From positions 1 to 64,000 of the forward strand of contig JAKEFM010000265.1 in the NCBI GenBank assembly GCA_022616055.1: a stretch of 64,000 nucleotides of DNA. Direction: 5' to 3'. The DNA comes from Planctomycetota bacterium (GTDB lineage: Bacteria > Planctomycetota > UBA1135 > JAKEFM01). The position numbers and the translations under genes were made by a program. Positions 45,922 to 56,100 of the stretch are shown piece by piece (the stretch's first letter is position 1; every line of letters begins with the position of its first letter). The notes under the pieces are model-generated. The model did not search any database and had not been told where the DNA came from. It saw only the letters and a program-made list of their open reading frames with translations.

Positions 45922-46062
45922 CTGGCGGTCGGGCGGGGAGGAAGCGGCGAATCGTATCGGGCGAGGCGCGGAATGGACGTTCCGAACCCCTCAAGGAGAA
46001 AGCCTTTCCCTCCGATACCGGATCGCCGCCCGCTCGCGCCGAAGGTGCGTCGAGGCGGTCCC

Positions 46063-49000
46063 GTGTCCGTGGACGAACAGCCCGAAGTCGAGGTCGCGCC
46101 TCCCGACGCGCCTCCGCCCCCCGAGAGGCCGAGCCGATCCGGCCGCTGGACGGCCGCGTTCGGGCTCATCCTCCTCTGCTCCTGGTCCGTCTGGGCGGTC
46201 CTGAGGGAGTCGAGCCTCGCCCGGGAGGCCGACCGGGCGAGCGGGATCCTCGCCGCCTCGAACGGGCTGAACAGCCGGCTGGCGGGCCTCACCGCGGTCG
46301 CGGACGACCTCTTCGTCGAGTGGGACGTCGGCCGGGTGCGGGAGGCGGTCGAGAAGAAGGAGGCCGAGCTCGCCGAGGCGACGGCGCTGCTGCGCACGAC
46401 GCTGCGGATGGAGCCCGAGCTCGAGAAGGTCCTCGCCGGCGTCCAGGCGAAGTCGGCGGAGGCGCGCTCGATGATGGCGGAGGCGCTCTACCAGGCCTCC
46501 GAGCGCCAGCGGCTCGGCTCCCCGACGGGGGCGGAGTCCGACGCCCGCAAGCGCGAGCAGGCCGCGGCGAGGGCCGTCCTCGCCGCCGACGCGGCGGCGG
46601 TCGAGGCGCTGCGCGAGCTCGGCTGGATCCAGGGGGCGGCCCGCGACCGACTCGGGCAGGCGATCGACGGGGCGCGGGGAAACGTCCGGGGCCTCGTCCT
46701 CCTCGCCCTCTTCGCGGGCGCGTGCGCCGCGGCGACGATCCTCCTGCACCGAAGGGCCGGCCGCGACCGGCAGAAGGCCGAGGACGCCGAGCACTTCCTC
46801 CGTTCGGTGGCGGAGTTCGCGCCAGGGGACGAGGCCGCGGAGTTCTTCGGGGGCCTCGCGGGCGCGGTGGCGAGCGCGCTCGGCTGCCGCTGGGTCGTCG
46901 TGGGGCGCTACTCCCCCGGGGATCCCCTCCTCCACTGCCTCGGGTTCGCGGACTCGGGCTCCGCCCTCCCGGGGGCGGACTACGAGATCGCCGGCGCCCC
47001 CGACGAGGCGGTCCTGCACGAGGGGACCGTGCACTTCCCGAGGGGGGTCGCCGAGCAGTTCCCCCGCGACCGGCGGCTCGGGGAGTGGGGGGTCGTCGGC
47101 TACTACGGGGCTCCCCTCCTCGATCCGGCGGGGGAGAAGGTCGGCGTCCTCGCCGCCCTGCACGACGCCCCCTTCGAGCCGACCGCGCAGCAGCGCGCCG
47201 TCTTCCGCATCTGCCAGCGCCGCGCGGAGGCCGAGATGTCGCGGCTCACCGCGCAGGAGCGGCTCCTCGAGCGCGAGGCGCGACACCGCCGGGTCCTCGA
47301 GACCCTGGCCGACGGCGTGCTCACCGTCGACGACGCGGGGACGATCTGCGCGATGAACGTGGCGGCCGAGGCGATCTTCGGGCTCGAGCCGGGCGAGGGG
47401 GTCGGCCTCGAGGTCCGCGAGCTCATCCCGTCGGGCTCGCCGGAGGAGGAGGGCTCGCCGCTGCGCCTCGAGCGGGTCGAGGGAAGGCTCGCGGGGAGGG
47501 GCCTCGTCGAGGTCGAGGGCCGGCGGCGGGACGGCTCGGCCCTCCCTCTCGAGCTCGGCGTCTCGGGCTTCGAGGAGGGGGGGCGCTGCTTCTTCACGGC
47601 GACGGCCCGGGACGTGCGCGAGCGCCGCCGGATGCAGGAGGAGATGCAGCGCCTCGCGCAGGCCGCGGAGGCCGCCGCCGACGCGATCTTCACCACGGAC
47701 GCCCGCGGCACGATCCTGTGGGTGAACCCCGCCTTCTCCACCGTCACCGGCTACTCCCCCGAGGAGGCGGTCGGGCAGACTCCGCGCCTCCTCAAGAGCG
47801 GGGCCCATCCCCCGGAGACCTACGCGACCCTCTGGAGCACGATCTCCGAGGGGAAGCCCTGGTCGGGGCGGCTCCTCAACCGCCGCAAGGACGGCTCCCT
47901 CTACCACGCCGCCGTGGCGATCGCCCCCCTCGCGGGACCCGGCGGGGGAGTGACGGGCCACGTCGCGATCCAGCGGGACGTGTCGGCCGAGGTCGAGCGG
48001 GAGGCGCGGCTCGTGCGGCTGCAGCGGGAGCTCGAGGAGAAGGCGCGCCTCCTCGGGGAGCGCAACCGCGCGCTCGCGGGGGCGCGCGAGGAGGCGCTCG
48101 AGGCGGCCCGGGCGAAGAGCGAGTTCCTCGCGAACGTGAGCCACGAGATCCGCACCCCGATGCACGGGATCCTCGGGTTCGTCGACCTCCTCCTCGAGAC
48201 CCCCCTCGACGCCCGCCAGCGCGAGTACTTGGAGACGGTGAAGGCCTCCGGGGAGGCGCTCCTCACGGTCCTCAACGACACGCTCGACTTCTCGAAGGTC
48301 GAGGCGGGGAAGGTCGAGCTCGAGGAGACGGAGTTCGACCTCCGGGAGCTCGTCGAGGGGGTCGGGGACCTCTTCGCCCCGCGCGCGAAGGAGAAGGGGC
48401 TCGAGCTGGTCTACAAGACCGCCCCGGGCGCCTGGCCCTTCCTCTTCGGCGACCCCACGCGGCTGCGGCAGATCCTCCTCAACCTCGTCGGGAACGCGAT
48501 CAAGTTCACGGAGCGGGGGAGGGTCGAGCTCCTCGCCGAGGTCTCCGACGCGCTCGAGAACAAGGCGGACGTCCGCTTCATCGTCCGCGACACCGGGGTC
48601 GGGATCCCCCCCGAGCGGCTGAGCGCCCTGTTCCAGCCCTTCACCCAGGTCGACGGCTCGACGACGCGCCGCTACGGCGGGACGGGACTCGGTCTGGCGA
48701 TCTCCAAGCGGTTCGTCGACCTGATGGGAGGGACGATCGAGGTCGAGAGCCGGCCGGACGCCGGGAGCACCTTCACCGTCGAGGTCGCGCTCCCCAAGCA
48801 GGACGGCCGCGACTTCGCCGACCTCGGCGGTCTGCGCGCCCTCGTCCTGGTCGAGGACCGGCAGGAGAGCCATTCTCTGCGCGCCCTCCTCCGGACCCTC
48901 GGCTGCCGAGTCTCCCCCTTCACCCGCGGCGCGAAGGCGGCCGCCGCCCTCCTCGAGGCCTCGGAGGAGGGGAACCCCTTCCGCGTCGCCCTCATCGACC

Positions 49001-50079
49001 AGGGGGTCCCCGGTTCGGAGTCCTCCGCCTTCCTCGACGCGCTCCGGGGGGACCCGGCGACGGCTCCGACCTCCCTCATCCTCCTCGCCGCGGGGCGCTC
49101 GACCGGGGGAAGCCTCCGTCCGAGGGAGGGGTATGTCGCCGTCCTGCAGCGGCCCGTCCGCACCTCCCCCCTCCGCGAGGCCCTCGTCCTCGCGGCGGGC
49201 GCAGGAGCGAAGGCGGAGGCGGAGAAGGAGGAGGGAGGCCTCCTCGCCCCCTCCCGCCCCCTGCGCCTCCTCCTCACCGAGGACGACCCGGTCAATCGGC
49301 GCTTGGCTGCGGCGATGCTCTCGAAGGGGGGCCACCGGGTCGACTTCGCCGTCAACGGACGGGAGGCGGTCGAGGCGACCGCCCGCACGCGCTACGACGT
49401 CGTGCTGATGGACGTCCAGATGCCCGAGATGGACGGGATCGAGGCGACGGCGGAGATCCGCAAGCGCGAGCAGGGGACGAAGGATCGGGTCCCGATCGTC
49501 GCGATGACGGCCAAGGCGATGAGCGGGGATCGGGAGCGCTGCCTCCAGGCGGGGATGGACGGCTACCTCACGAAGCCGATCCGGGCCGCCGAGCTCGGCA
49601 ACGAGCTCGCCCGCTTCACCCTCCGGCCGGGCGTAGTCCCGGAGCCTCCGCGCCCGGAGCCGCGCCCCGCGCCCGCCGTCTTCACGGCCGAGGAGGCGTC
49701 GAAGGATCCCGCCGACGCGATCATCGAGCGGCTGCGGGATCTCGGCATGCTCGAGGACCTCGCCATCCTCGGCGAGACGGTCGGGCTCTTCCTCGCGGGA
49801 GCCGAGCAGGGGCTCGCCGAGCTCAAGCGCGCCGCCGACCGGGCGGACGCCCCTGCCTGCGAGCGGCTCGCGCACCGGTTGAGGGGGGCGGGGCTGAACT
49901 TCGGGGCGACGCGCTTCGGGGACCTCGCCAGCATCGTCGAGGAGCAGGCGGCGACGGGGCAGCTCGACAGCGTCCCCAGGCTCCTCGACCTCCTCGTGAA
50001 GGAGTTCACGGGCGTGCGCGCCGCGGCGAGGGCGCTCCTCCCGGAGAAGGAGGAGCTCGAGAAGGGCGCGGCTTCCTAG
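46063..50079 (+). CDS. BarA-like hybrid sensor histidine kinase (GAF, PAS, HisKA, HATPase, two receivers, Hpt)
   Basis: 1338 aa from a GTG at 46063; an ATG at 45973 in frame is an alternative. A first membrane helix (about 29-46), a periplasmic helical sensor region and a second helix (about 206-226) are followed by a GAF-like domain (about 240-400), two PAS domains (about 415-540 and 545-660) and a coiled coil. The kinase core has H694 in NVSHEIRTPMHG, an HATPase with NAIKFTERG, DTGVGIPPE and GTGLGL, a first receiver lacking the usual Lys, a second receiver with D1117 in LMDVQMPEMDG and Lys in YLTKPI, and an Hpt domain with H1271 in LAHRLRGAG. It is a complete phosphorelay in one chain. Its last codon overlaps convergent def. 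Confidence 0.92.
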   Translation: MSVDEQPEVEVAPPDAPPPPERPSRSGRWTAAFGLILLCSWSVWAVLRESSLAREADRASGILAASNGLNSRLAGLTAVADDLFVEWDVGRVREAVEKKEAELAEATALLRTTLRMEPELEKVLAGVQAKSAEARSMMAEALYQASERQRLGSPTGAESDARKREQAAARAVLAADAAAVEALRELGWIQGAARDRLGQAIDGARGNVRGLVLLALFAGACAAATILLHRRAGRDRQKAEDAEHFLRSVAEFAPGDEAAEFFGGLAGAVASALGCRWVVVGRYSPGDPLLHCLGFADSGSALPGADYEIAGAPDEAVLHEGTVHFPRGVAEQFPRDRRLGEWGVVGYYGAPLLDPAGEKVGVLAALHDAPFEPTAQQRAVFRICQRRAEAEMSRLTAQERLLEREARHRRVLETLADGVLTVDDAGTICAMNVAAEAIFGLEPGEGVGLEVRELIPSGSPEEEGSPLRLERVEGRLAGRGLVEVEGRRRDGSALPLELGVSGFEEGGRCFFTATARDVRERRRMQEEMQRLAQAAEAAADAIFTTDARGTILWVNPAFSTVTGYSPEEAVGQTPRLLKSGAHPPETYATLWSTISEGKPWSGRLLNRRKDGSLYHAAVAIAPLAGPGGGVTGHVAIQRDVSAEVEREARLVRLQRELEEKARLLGERNRALAGAREEALEAARAKSEFLANVSHEIRTPMHGILGFVDLLLETPLDARQREYLETVKASGEALLTVLNDTLDFSKVEAGKVELEETEFDLRELVEGVGDLFAPRAKEKGLELVYKTAPGAWPFLFGDPTRLRQILLNLVGNAIKFTERGRVELLAEVSDALENKADVRFIVRDTGVGIPPERLSALFQPFTQVDGSTTRRYGGTGLGLAISKRFVDLMGGTIEVESRPDAGSTFTVEVALPKQDGRDFADLGGLRALVLVEDRQESHSLRALLRTLGCRVSPFTRGAKAAAALLEASEEGNPFRVALIDQGVPGSESSAFLDALRGDPATAPTSLILLAAGRSTGGSLRPREGYVAVLQRPVRTSPLREALVLAAGAGAKAEAEKEEGGLLAPSRPLRLLLTEDDPVNRRLAAAMLSKGGHRVDFAVNGREAVEATARTRYDVVLMDVQMPEMDGIEATAEIRKREQGTKDRVPIVAMTAKAMSGDRERCLQAGMDGYLTKPIRAAELGNELARFTLRPGVVPEPPRPEPRPAPAVFTAEEASKDPADAIIERLRDLGMLEDLAILGETVGLFLAGAEQGLAELKRAADRADAPACERLAHRLRGAGLNFGATRFGDLASIVEEQAATGQLDSVPRLLDLLVKEFTGVRAAARALLPEKEELEKGAAS

Positions 50080-50660
50080 AGCGCGGGTTTCGCCCCGCGC
50101 GCCTCGCCCGCGACCGGCTCCGGCTCCGCCTCGGCGGGCTCGATCCTCCCCCGGCCTTCCTTGAAGCGCTCCTCCAGCCCGCGCAGGAGCGGCTTCACGC
50201 GGATCCGGTCGCCCGGGGACATCCGGTCGACGAAGAGCACCCCGTCGAGGTGGTCCCCCTCGTGCTGGACGATCCGGGCGAGGAATCCGGTCGCCTCCTC
50301 CTTCGCCGCCTTCCCGTCGAGGTCGGCCGACTCGAAGAGCACCGTCTCCGCGCGCGCGATCTCGGCGTAGATCCGGGGGAAGCTGAGGCACCCCTCCTCT
50401 CCCCAGACCTCCCCCTTCCTCCGCAGGACCCGGACGTTGACGAGGACCCGCTCCGCCTCGCGCTGCTTGGGGTCGCCGGTCGGATTGAGGACGAGGAGTC
50501 GCCGGCCGTCCCCGACCTGCGGGGCGGCAAGCCCCACGCCGCGCGCGCGGTACATCGTCTCGAGCATCTCGCGCGCGAGGCTCCGGAGATCCTCGTCGAA
50601 GCGCTCCACGCACGAGGTGGGCTTCCGGAGGATCGGGTCGGGGTAGAGGACGATCTGCAA
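50076..50660 (-). CDS. def: Peptide deformylase
   Basis: 194 aa. It removes the formyl group from the N-terminal Met of new proteins, co-translationally, with a metal ion. Motif I (GVGLAAPQVG), motif II (EEGCLSFP, metal ligand C91) and motif III (QHEGDHLDG, ligands H133 and H137, catalytic E134) are intact. The C-terminal about 25 residues are an acidic Pro-rich extension. It ends convergent with, and overlapping by four bases, the hybrid kinase gene. Confidence 0.95.
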   Translation of the reverse strand: MQIVLYPDPILRKPTSCVERFDEDLRSLAREMLETMYRARGVGLAAPQVGDGRRLLVLNPTGDPKQREAERVLVNVRVLRRKGEVWGEEGCLSFPRIYAEIARAETVLFESADLDGKAAKEEATGFLARIVQHEGDHLDGVLFVDRMSPGDRIRVKPLLRGLEERFKEGRGRIEPAEAEPEPVAGEARGAKPAL

Positions 50661-50790
50661 GGCGGGGCTCTTTCGTCGCGGGGAGAAGAACGAATGTAGT
50701 CCCCGCGCGGAGGCCGCGGTAGGGGTCGCGCCCGCTCCGCGCTCCCGCTATCTTCCCCGGCCGTCCACCCTCCGCGGGGAACCGAACGCC

Positions 50791-51699
50791 GTGATCGAAA
50801 AGTTCGAAGGCTGCCTCCTCGGCCTCGCCGTCGGCGACGCGCTCGGCGGGCCCCTCGAGTTCCTCACGCGGGACCAGATCGGGATCCGGCACGCGACGGT
50901 GACGGAGATGATCGGCGGCGGGTGGCTCGACCTGCGCCCGGGGGAGACGACGGACGACACGGCGATGGCCCTCGCCCTCGCCGAGAGCCTCGTCGCGAAG
51001 AAGGGCTTCGACCCCGCCGACGTGATGCAGCGCTACCTCCGCTGGTACCGCACGGGGCCGAAGGACATCGGGAACACGATCCGCGCGGCCCTGCGCCAAG
51101 TCGACGACGGGGGGGACTGGAAGGAGGCCGCCACGCGGGCGAGCGAGATCGTTCGGGGCGAGACGGCCGGCAACGGCGCGATGATGCGCTGCGCGCCCCT
51201 GGCGCTCCTGCGCCACCGCGATCTCAACGCGCTCGTGCGCGACTGCGCGGCCGAGGCGCGCCTCACGCACCTCGATCCGCGGGCGGGGGCCGGCTCGGCC
51301 GCCCTCGGCGTGACGATCGCCCTCGCCCTCCAGGAGACCGACCGGAAGAAGATCCTCGACCGCGCCTTCGAAGCTCTCGAGAACAACGCCGATGGCGTCC
51401 CGAATCTCCTCCCCGACGTCGCGACCAAGCGGGAGGGGGAATTGCGCCCCGAGACCTTCGTCCTCGACAGCCTCGAGGTCGCGCTCTGGCACTTCCTCCG
51501 GGCGAAGAACTTCGAGGAGTGCCTGGTCAAGATCGTCAACACGGGCGGCGACGCCGACACGATCGGCGCGATCGCGGGCGCGCTCGGGGGCGCCTTCTGG
51601 GGCCTCGGCGCCATCCCGACACGGTGGCTGCGGACGATCCAGGAGCGGACGACGATCAAGGCGCTCGCCCGGGACATCCTCGCGCTGGCGACGGCGTAG
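50791..51699 (+). CDS. ADP-ribosylglycohydrolase family protein (DraG-like)
   Basis: 302 aa from a GTG at 50791. The family removes ADP-ribose from modified proteins or hydrolyses related ADP-ribose bonds using two metal ions. The metal-binding motifs are present: GLAVGDALGGPLE near the N-terminus, TTDDTAM (about residue 53) and the C-terminal NTGGDADTIGAIAGALGGA. Length and motifs match DraG and its relatives. No ADP-ribosyltransferase or nitrogenase gene is in the window, so the target is unknown. The next two genes, on the same strand, may be a separate module. Confidence 0.9.
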   Translation: MIEKFEGCLLGLAVGDALGGPLEFLTRDQIGIRHATVTEMIGGGWLDLRPGETTDDTAMALALAESLVAKKGFDPADVMQRYLRWYRTGPKDIGNTIRAALRQVDDGGDWKEAATRASEIVRGETAGNGAMMRCAPLALLRHRDLNALVRDCAAEARLTHLDPRAGAGSAALGVTIALALQETDRKKILDRAFEALENNADGVPNLLPDVATKREGELRPETFVLDSLEVALWHFLRAKNFEECLVKIVNTGGDADTIGAIAGALGGAFWGLGAIPTRWLRTIQERTTIKALARDILALATA

Positions 51700-51770
51700 G
51701 GAAAAACCCCCGCCCCTGTCACCGAATCGCCCGAGCGCGTCAATAATAGGGACCCGTTTCTGGCCTTTGC

Positions 51771-51784
51771 GGGTCCATGGACCC
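51771..51784. promoter_or_regulatory. 14-bp perfect palindrome upstream of the two-gene module
   Basis: GGGTCCATGGACCC ends 24 bases before the ATG at 51809 and sits just upstream of its ribosome-binding site. An extra half-site GGGACCC lies at 51749-51755. It is a plausible operator for autoregulation. Confidence 0.45.
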
Positions 51785-51808
51785 TCGGCGGAGGCGGGAG
51801 GTCCAGCG

Positions 51809-52522
51809 ATGAAGAGCGCGGGCGAACGCGGACGATCCGTCCGGAGTGCGAGGGTCTCTCGCCCACGGAAGGGATCTGCCCGGGTCGCCACCTGGGTCCA
51901 CCTCGTGTTGAACTCGCTCCTGGACGAATTCTCCATGCAGGCGCGCGTGCTCCGGCGGGGGGACCCGACCTTCCGCCGCTCCTCGAAGCGCCTCGACTAT
52001 CTGCGACCCGTGGGGGAGTACCTCCTCGGAGCCTCTAGGCACGCGTTCGAGGATTTCGTCCAGTGGCATCCGGTCTGGCGGGCACGTTTCGAGAAGCGAG
52101 ACGGGGTCCGGGACGCCCTCGAGCGGGCCGCCGTGCGGTTCTTCGAGACCCTCGTGGGGGATCCGAAGTTCCGCCGGGAGGCTCTCGGGGCGCTTGCCGA
52201 CTACCGGAAGACCCACCCGAGGGCCGAGTATCCGGGGGGCGCCGCTCGGGACCCCCAGTTTCCGGACGTCGTGGCCGAACAGCTCGTGAACGACGAGACC
52301 GAGGCTCCCGAGCACTACACGGTCGCGAGGTTCTGGAACGGGTACCAGCGCCGGTTCGACGCGTATCGCCGCGACGCGCGCGCCCCCGAGATCGGGCGCT
52401 CTCTCGGGACGCTGCTCCGAGAGGCGGAAGAGATCGGGAGGGACCTGCGCGAGTTCCGCTTCGAGCTGTGCGACAAGTACGACATTCCCGCGGTGCCTTA
52501 CGAGGTCCCCCCGGTGCGGTAG
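51809..52522 (+). CDS. Hypothetical protein, first gene of a two-gene module with a PIN-like protein
   Basis: 237 aa from the ATG at 51809, with GGGAGG nine bases upstream. The N-terminal 25 residues are very basic (Lys/Arg/Ser). The rest is a helical, charged soluble protein with aromatic-rich motifs (FVQWHPVWRARF; ARFWNGYQRRFDAYR). No family is recognised. It is followed after 20 bases by a gene for a PIN-like protein, and a 14-bp palindrome precedes it. An antitoxin-like or regulatory role is possible from context but not shown. Confidence 0.65.
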   Translation: MKSAGERGRSVRSARVSRPRKGSARVATWVHLVLNSLLDEFSMQARVLRRGDPTFRRSSKRLDYLRPVGEYLLGASRHAFEDFVQWHPVWRARFEKRDGVRDALERAAVRFFETLVGDPKFRREALGALADYRKTHPRAEYPGGAARDPQFPDVVAEQLVNDETEAPEHYTVARFWNGYQRRFDAYRRDARAPEIGRSLGTLLREAEEIGRDLREFRFELCDKYDIPAVPYEVPPVR

Positions 52523-52542
52523 GGAAGCGCGGGGGTCGTCGG

Positions 52543-53043
52543 GTGCGGGGGCGAGGGGGAACGCTGCTCGACTCGGGCGCCGCCTTCGACTTCCCCCGGT
52601 CGAGGCTGGCGGCCGAGGGGGGAGAGGATCACTGGCCCGGGGTGAAGTGGCCGACTTCCGCGGTCTGCGCGTTCCTCGAGTTCGTCCGGTCGCCTCGTCG
52701 GCGTCCTCTCCTCGTTCCTCCCGGAGCGCTGGTCGGAATGCATCACGTCGCTCGATCGAGACGCCGGGTCGGCAGCCGGGAAGAGGACGTCGTCGGCATC
52801 TTCTGGAGTTTCGCTCGGGACGAGCTCCTCGCCCTAGGGGTGGAGGAGAAGGTGGTCCGTCTGTCGGAGCTGCGCAGGGACCGCCTCCAGAAGTTCGGTC
52901 CTCTGGATGCGGCGCTCTTCCCCCTCGCGGAACGGCGGCGGCGAGCGGTCCTCGTGACCACGGACGCCATCCTTCTCGGATCCTTCCGGGCCTCCGGACT
53001 CTCTGCGCTCTCTCCGGACGAGGTCTTCTCGGGGGCGGGGTAA
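52543..53043 (+). CDS. Putative PIN-like domain protein
   Basis: 166 aa from a GTG at 52543. The ends match a PIN nuclease pattern: LLDSGAAF near the N-terminus (first Asp), and FGPLDAALFPLAERRRRAVL followed by VTTDAILLGSFRASGLSALS and PDEV near the C-terminus, with the paired Asp residues and the usual final strand. The middle Glu is less certain (FLEFVRS). PIN proteins are metal-dependent RNases, often VapC-type toxins. The length is slightly above the usual 130-140. It lies 20 bases after the hypothetical gene at 51809. Confidence in the coding region is fair, in the fold moderate. Confidence 0.6.
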   Translation: MRGRGGTLLDSGAAFDFPRSRLAAEGGEDHWPGVKWPTSAVCAFLEFVRSPRRRPLLVPPGALVGMHHVARSRRRVGSREEDVVGIFWSFARDELLALGVEEKVVRLSELRRDRLQKFGPLDAALFPLAERRRRAVLVTTDAILLGSFRASGLSALSPDEVFSGAG

Positions 53044-53143
53044 GGGTCTGCGCACGTTCCCTGGCGAGTGCCTGGGCCTCTCGCCCGGTGCGAAGGGGCC
53101 TTGAACCGATCCGGGATGTCGCGGGATTCTCGTCCTGGAAGCC

Positions 53144-56100
53144 GTGTCCTCACCTCCGAACGACCTCCAATCGCTCCTGGCGCACGGCAGCTTCATCCGC
53201 GCGCTCGCGCGGAGCCTCGTCCGCGGCGCCGCGCGCGCGGACGACCTCGTCCAGGAGACTTGGCTCGCGGCGCTCGAACACCCGCCGCGGACGGGCGACG
53301 CCCCCCGGTCCTGGCTCGCGAAGGTCCTTCGCAACTTCGCGAAGCGTTCGGCACGGGCCGAAGCCCGGCGGAAGTGCCGGGAAGAGGCCGCCGCGCGGCC
53401 CGAGGCGCATCCTTCTGCTGAGGAGATCGTCGCGCGCGAGACGACGCGGCGGCGCATGCTCGAGGCCGTCCTCGCGCTCGAGGAGCCCTACCGCTCGGCC
53501 GTCCTCCTTCGCTTCTACGAGGAACTCCCCCCTCGGGCGATCGCGAAGAAGCTGGGCGTCCCTGTCGAGACGGTCCGTACGCGGATCAAACGGGCGATCG
53601 AGAGCCTTCGGGCACGTCTCGACTTGGATTGGAACGGGGATCGCCGGGCCTGGTGCGTGGCGCTCGGTCGGCTCGCGTTTCCTGCGGGGAGGGGTGCGGT
53701 GTCCGCAGTCCTGGCGGGAGTCATCGCGATGAAGGTTTCGACGAAGGCCGTGGCCGCGGCGGCGCTCCTCCTGGCGCTCGGATTCGTGCTCTGGCCGAAG
53801 GGCTCGCCTCCGTCGCCCCCCATCGAACCGGGGAGGACGGCCGCTGTCGGGTCAGGGACGGCGCCGGCAGTCCTCTCGGTGGTGCCGGGCGAAGGCCGGC
53901 GGCAGGACTCGGTATCGAAGTCCTCGACGGACGGGGAACGCCGTGCCGTGTCCGTGGAGGGATCCTTCGCGCGGGGGGTCGTGCTCGACCCGTCCGGACG
54001 CCCGATCCCGGGAGCGCGGGTCGTCTCCCATCCGGAGACCCTCACGCGTGCCGTTCGCCCGTCGGACGCGGCTCCCGGGTCGGAGCCACTCTCGCTGGCG
54101 GAGAGCGACCGGGATGGAAGATTCCGAGTCGCGCTTGCAGGGAAGGCCCCTCGGTTCGGCTTGTTCGTGGAGGCAGACGGTTTCTCTCCGACCGGCGTCG
54201 ACGCCGTACGACCGGGCGACGAGCGCACGGTCACGCTCGATCCGGCTCGTACCCTCGAGGGGAGCGTAAAGGACCGCGCGGGTCGTCCGGTCCCCGGCGC
54301 CCGCGTCCGATGGCTCGGACTGATGGGGGCGGTCCGGGTCGAGCGCGAAGCGAACTCGGGAGCGGACGGCGGCTACCGGCTCGACGGGATCCCTTCGCGG
54401 CGAGCGGCCAAGGAGTCGCCCTTCGGCCATTCGTGGTGGGTGGAGGTCCGCGCCGAGGGGTTCGCTCCCCTGATGATCGAGAGGCCATTCGGTACGCAGG
54501 CCTCCGATCTCGAGTCCCCCTTCGATCTGGTGGTGGTGCGCGGCGCGACGCTTCGAGGGCGGGTCCTCGACGCCGAGACGGGCTCGCCGATTCCCGGGGC
54601 TCGCGTGTTCCTCTGGTCGATTGAAGGAATGATGGGTGTCGCATCCGGCGCGATCTCCATCATGAATCCGTGGGGTCAGAGGTCGCTCGGCGAAGCGACC
54701 TCGCTGGAAGACGGCTCCTTCACCTTCTCTCGAATCCCGTCGAGAGGATTCCATCCGTCCGCGAGCCACAGCACGGGCAACCGCGGAGATCTGGTGGGCT
54801 ACGTCGGCGCGAAGGCTCCGGGTTTCGCCCCGGCGGCCGAGGAGGTCGTGCTCGTTCCGGACGGGGGGACCTGGGAAGCGACGGTCCGCCTATGGACCGC
54901 CGCCGCGGTCCGCGGTCGGGTCGTCGACGCTTCGGGGAATCCCGCGCCTGGCGTGAAGGTCTGGGCGTACTCGATGGAGCGGAAGCGGGCCTGGTTCCCC
55001 ACCCTCTTCGAGGGGGTCACCAATCCCGTCGCGGAAACGGACGCCGAGGGGCGGTACGCGATCGGGGACGTCCAGGCGACCCGCGCTCCGGCGAGCGTGT
55101 GGATCAAGGCGACCGTCCGGGGTTCGGAGGGCGGGGCGGAGATCGAGATCCCGCTTCGCGCCGGGGAGGATGTCGAGGCTCCGGACATCCGCCTGCGGAC
55201 GGACGCTTGCGCGGACCTCCTCGTGGTCGACTCGGCTGGAGGACCGGTGTGGGGCGCGCAGTTCGAAGGGCTGCCCCTGCGGCTCACCTCTCAGTCCGGG
55301 ATCACGGACGAGGGGGGCCGCGTGCGCCTCTTCTTCCCGGATTGGAGGGTCCGTCGGGGGCCGATCTCGCTCGTCGTCCGCGCCCGGGGATTCGGGCCGG
55401 CCGCGACCGCCCCATTCCTCCCTGCGGCCGAACAGCCTCCGGAAGTGCGCGTCGTCGTCGGCCCGGCGCGCCGGTTGGCGGGACGCGTCGTGTTCGCCGA
55501 CGGCTCGGCCGCGCGGGGAGTCCAGATCCACGTCCTGGACCCAGCGCTGTCCCCGGAGGAGCTCACCATTCCGATGCTCTTCCGGGACGAACAAGCTGGA
55601 ATGCCCGCCCTCCGGCGCCATGGATCGGCCGCGTCAAAGGAGGACGGTCGCTTCGAGGTGGGGGACCTGCCGGAGGGGCCCTACAACGTCGTCGCTTTCT
55701 GGTCAGACCCGAAGGAGGCTCGTCCGGTGAGCCAACCGGTCCGTGCCACGGCACGGGGGGTCGGCAGCGATGCGGTGAACCTCGTCCTGCGCCTCCCGGT
55801 AGGCCCTCGGAAGGAGGAGGTCCGCGTCGCGCTCGAGGGCGCGGTCGCCGAGGCGGAGACCGGAGTGCCGCCCCTCGAGTTCCGCGCCTCGCTCTCGGCC
55901 GCTCGCCGGACGATCTGGGGGGAGAAGACGAGCCCCGGCCAATTCCGCGTCGAGGCTCCTCCCGGAACCTGGACGCTCCGGGTGGCGGCCGAGGGCTTCC
56001 TCGAGTCGGAGCGCCCTGGAATCGAGCTCGTCTCAGGGGTCCCCCACGACCCGATTGCCGTCACGCTCGATCGAGGAGCGCGAGTCCGCGGCGTCGTGCG

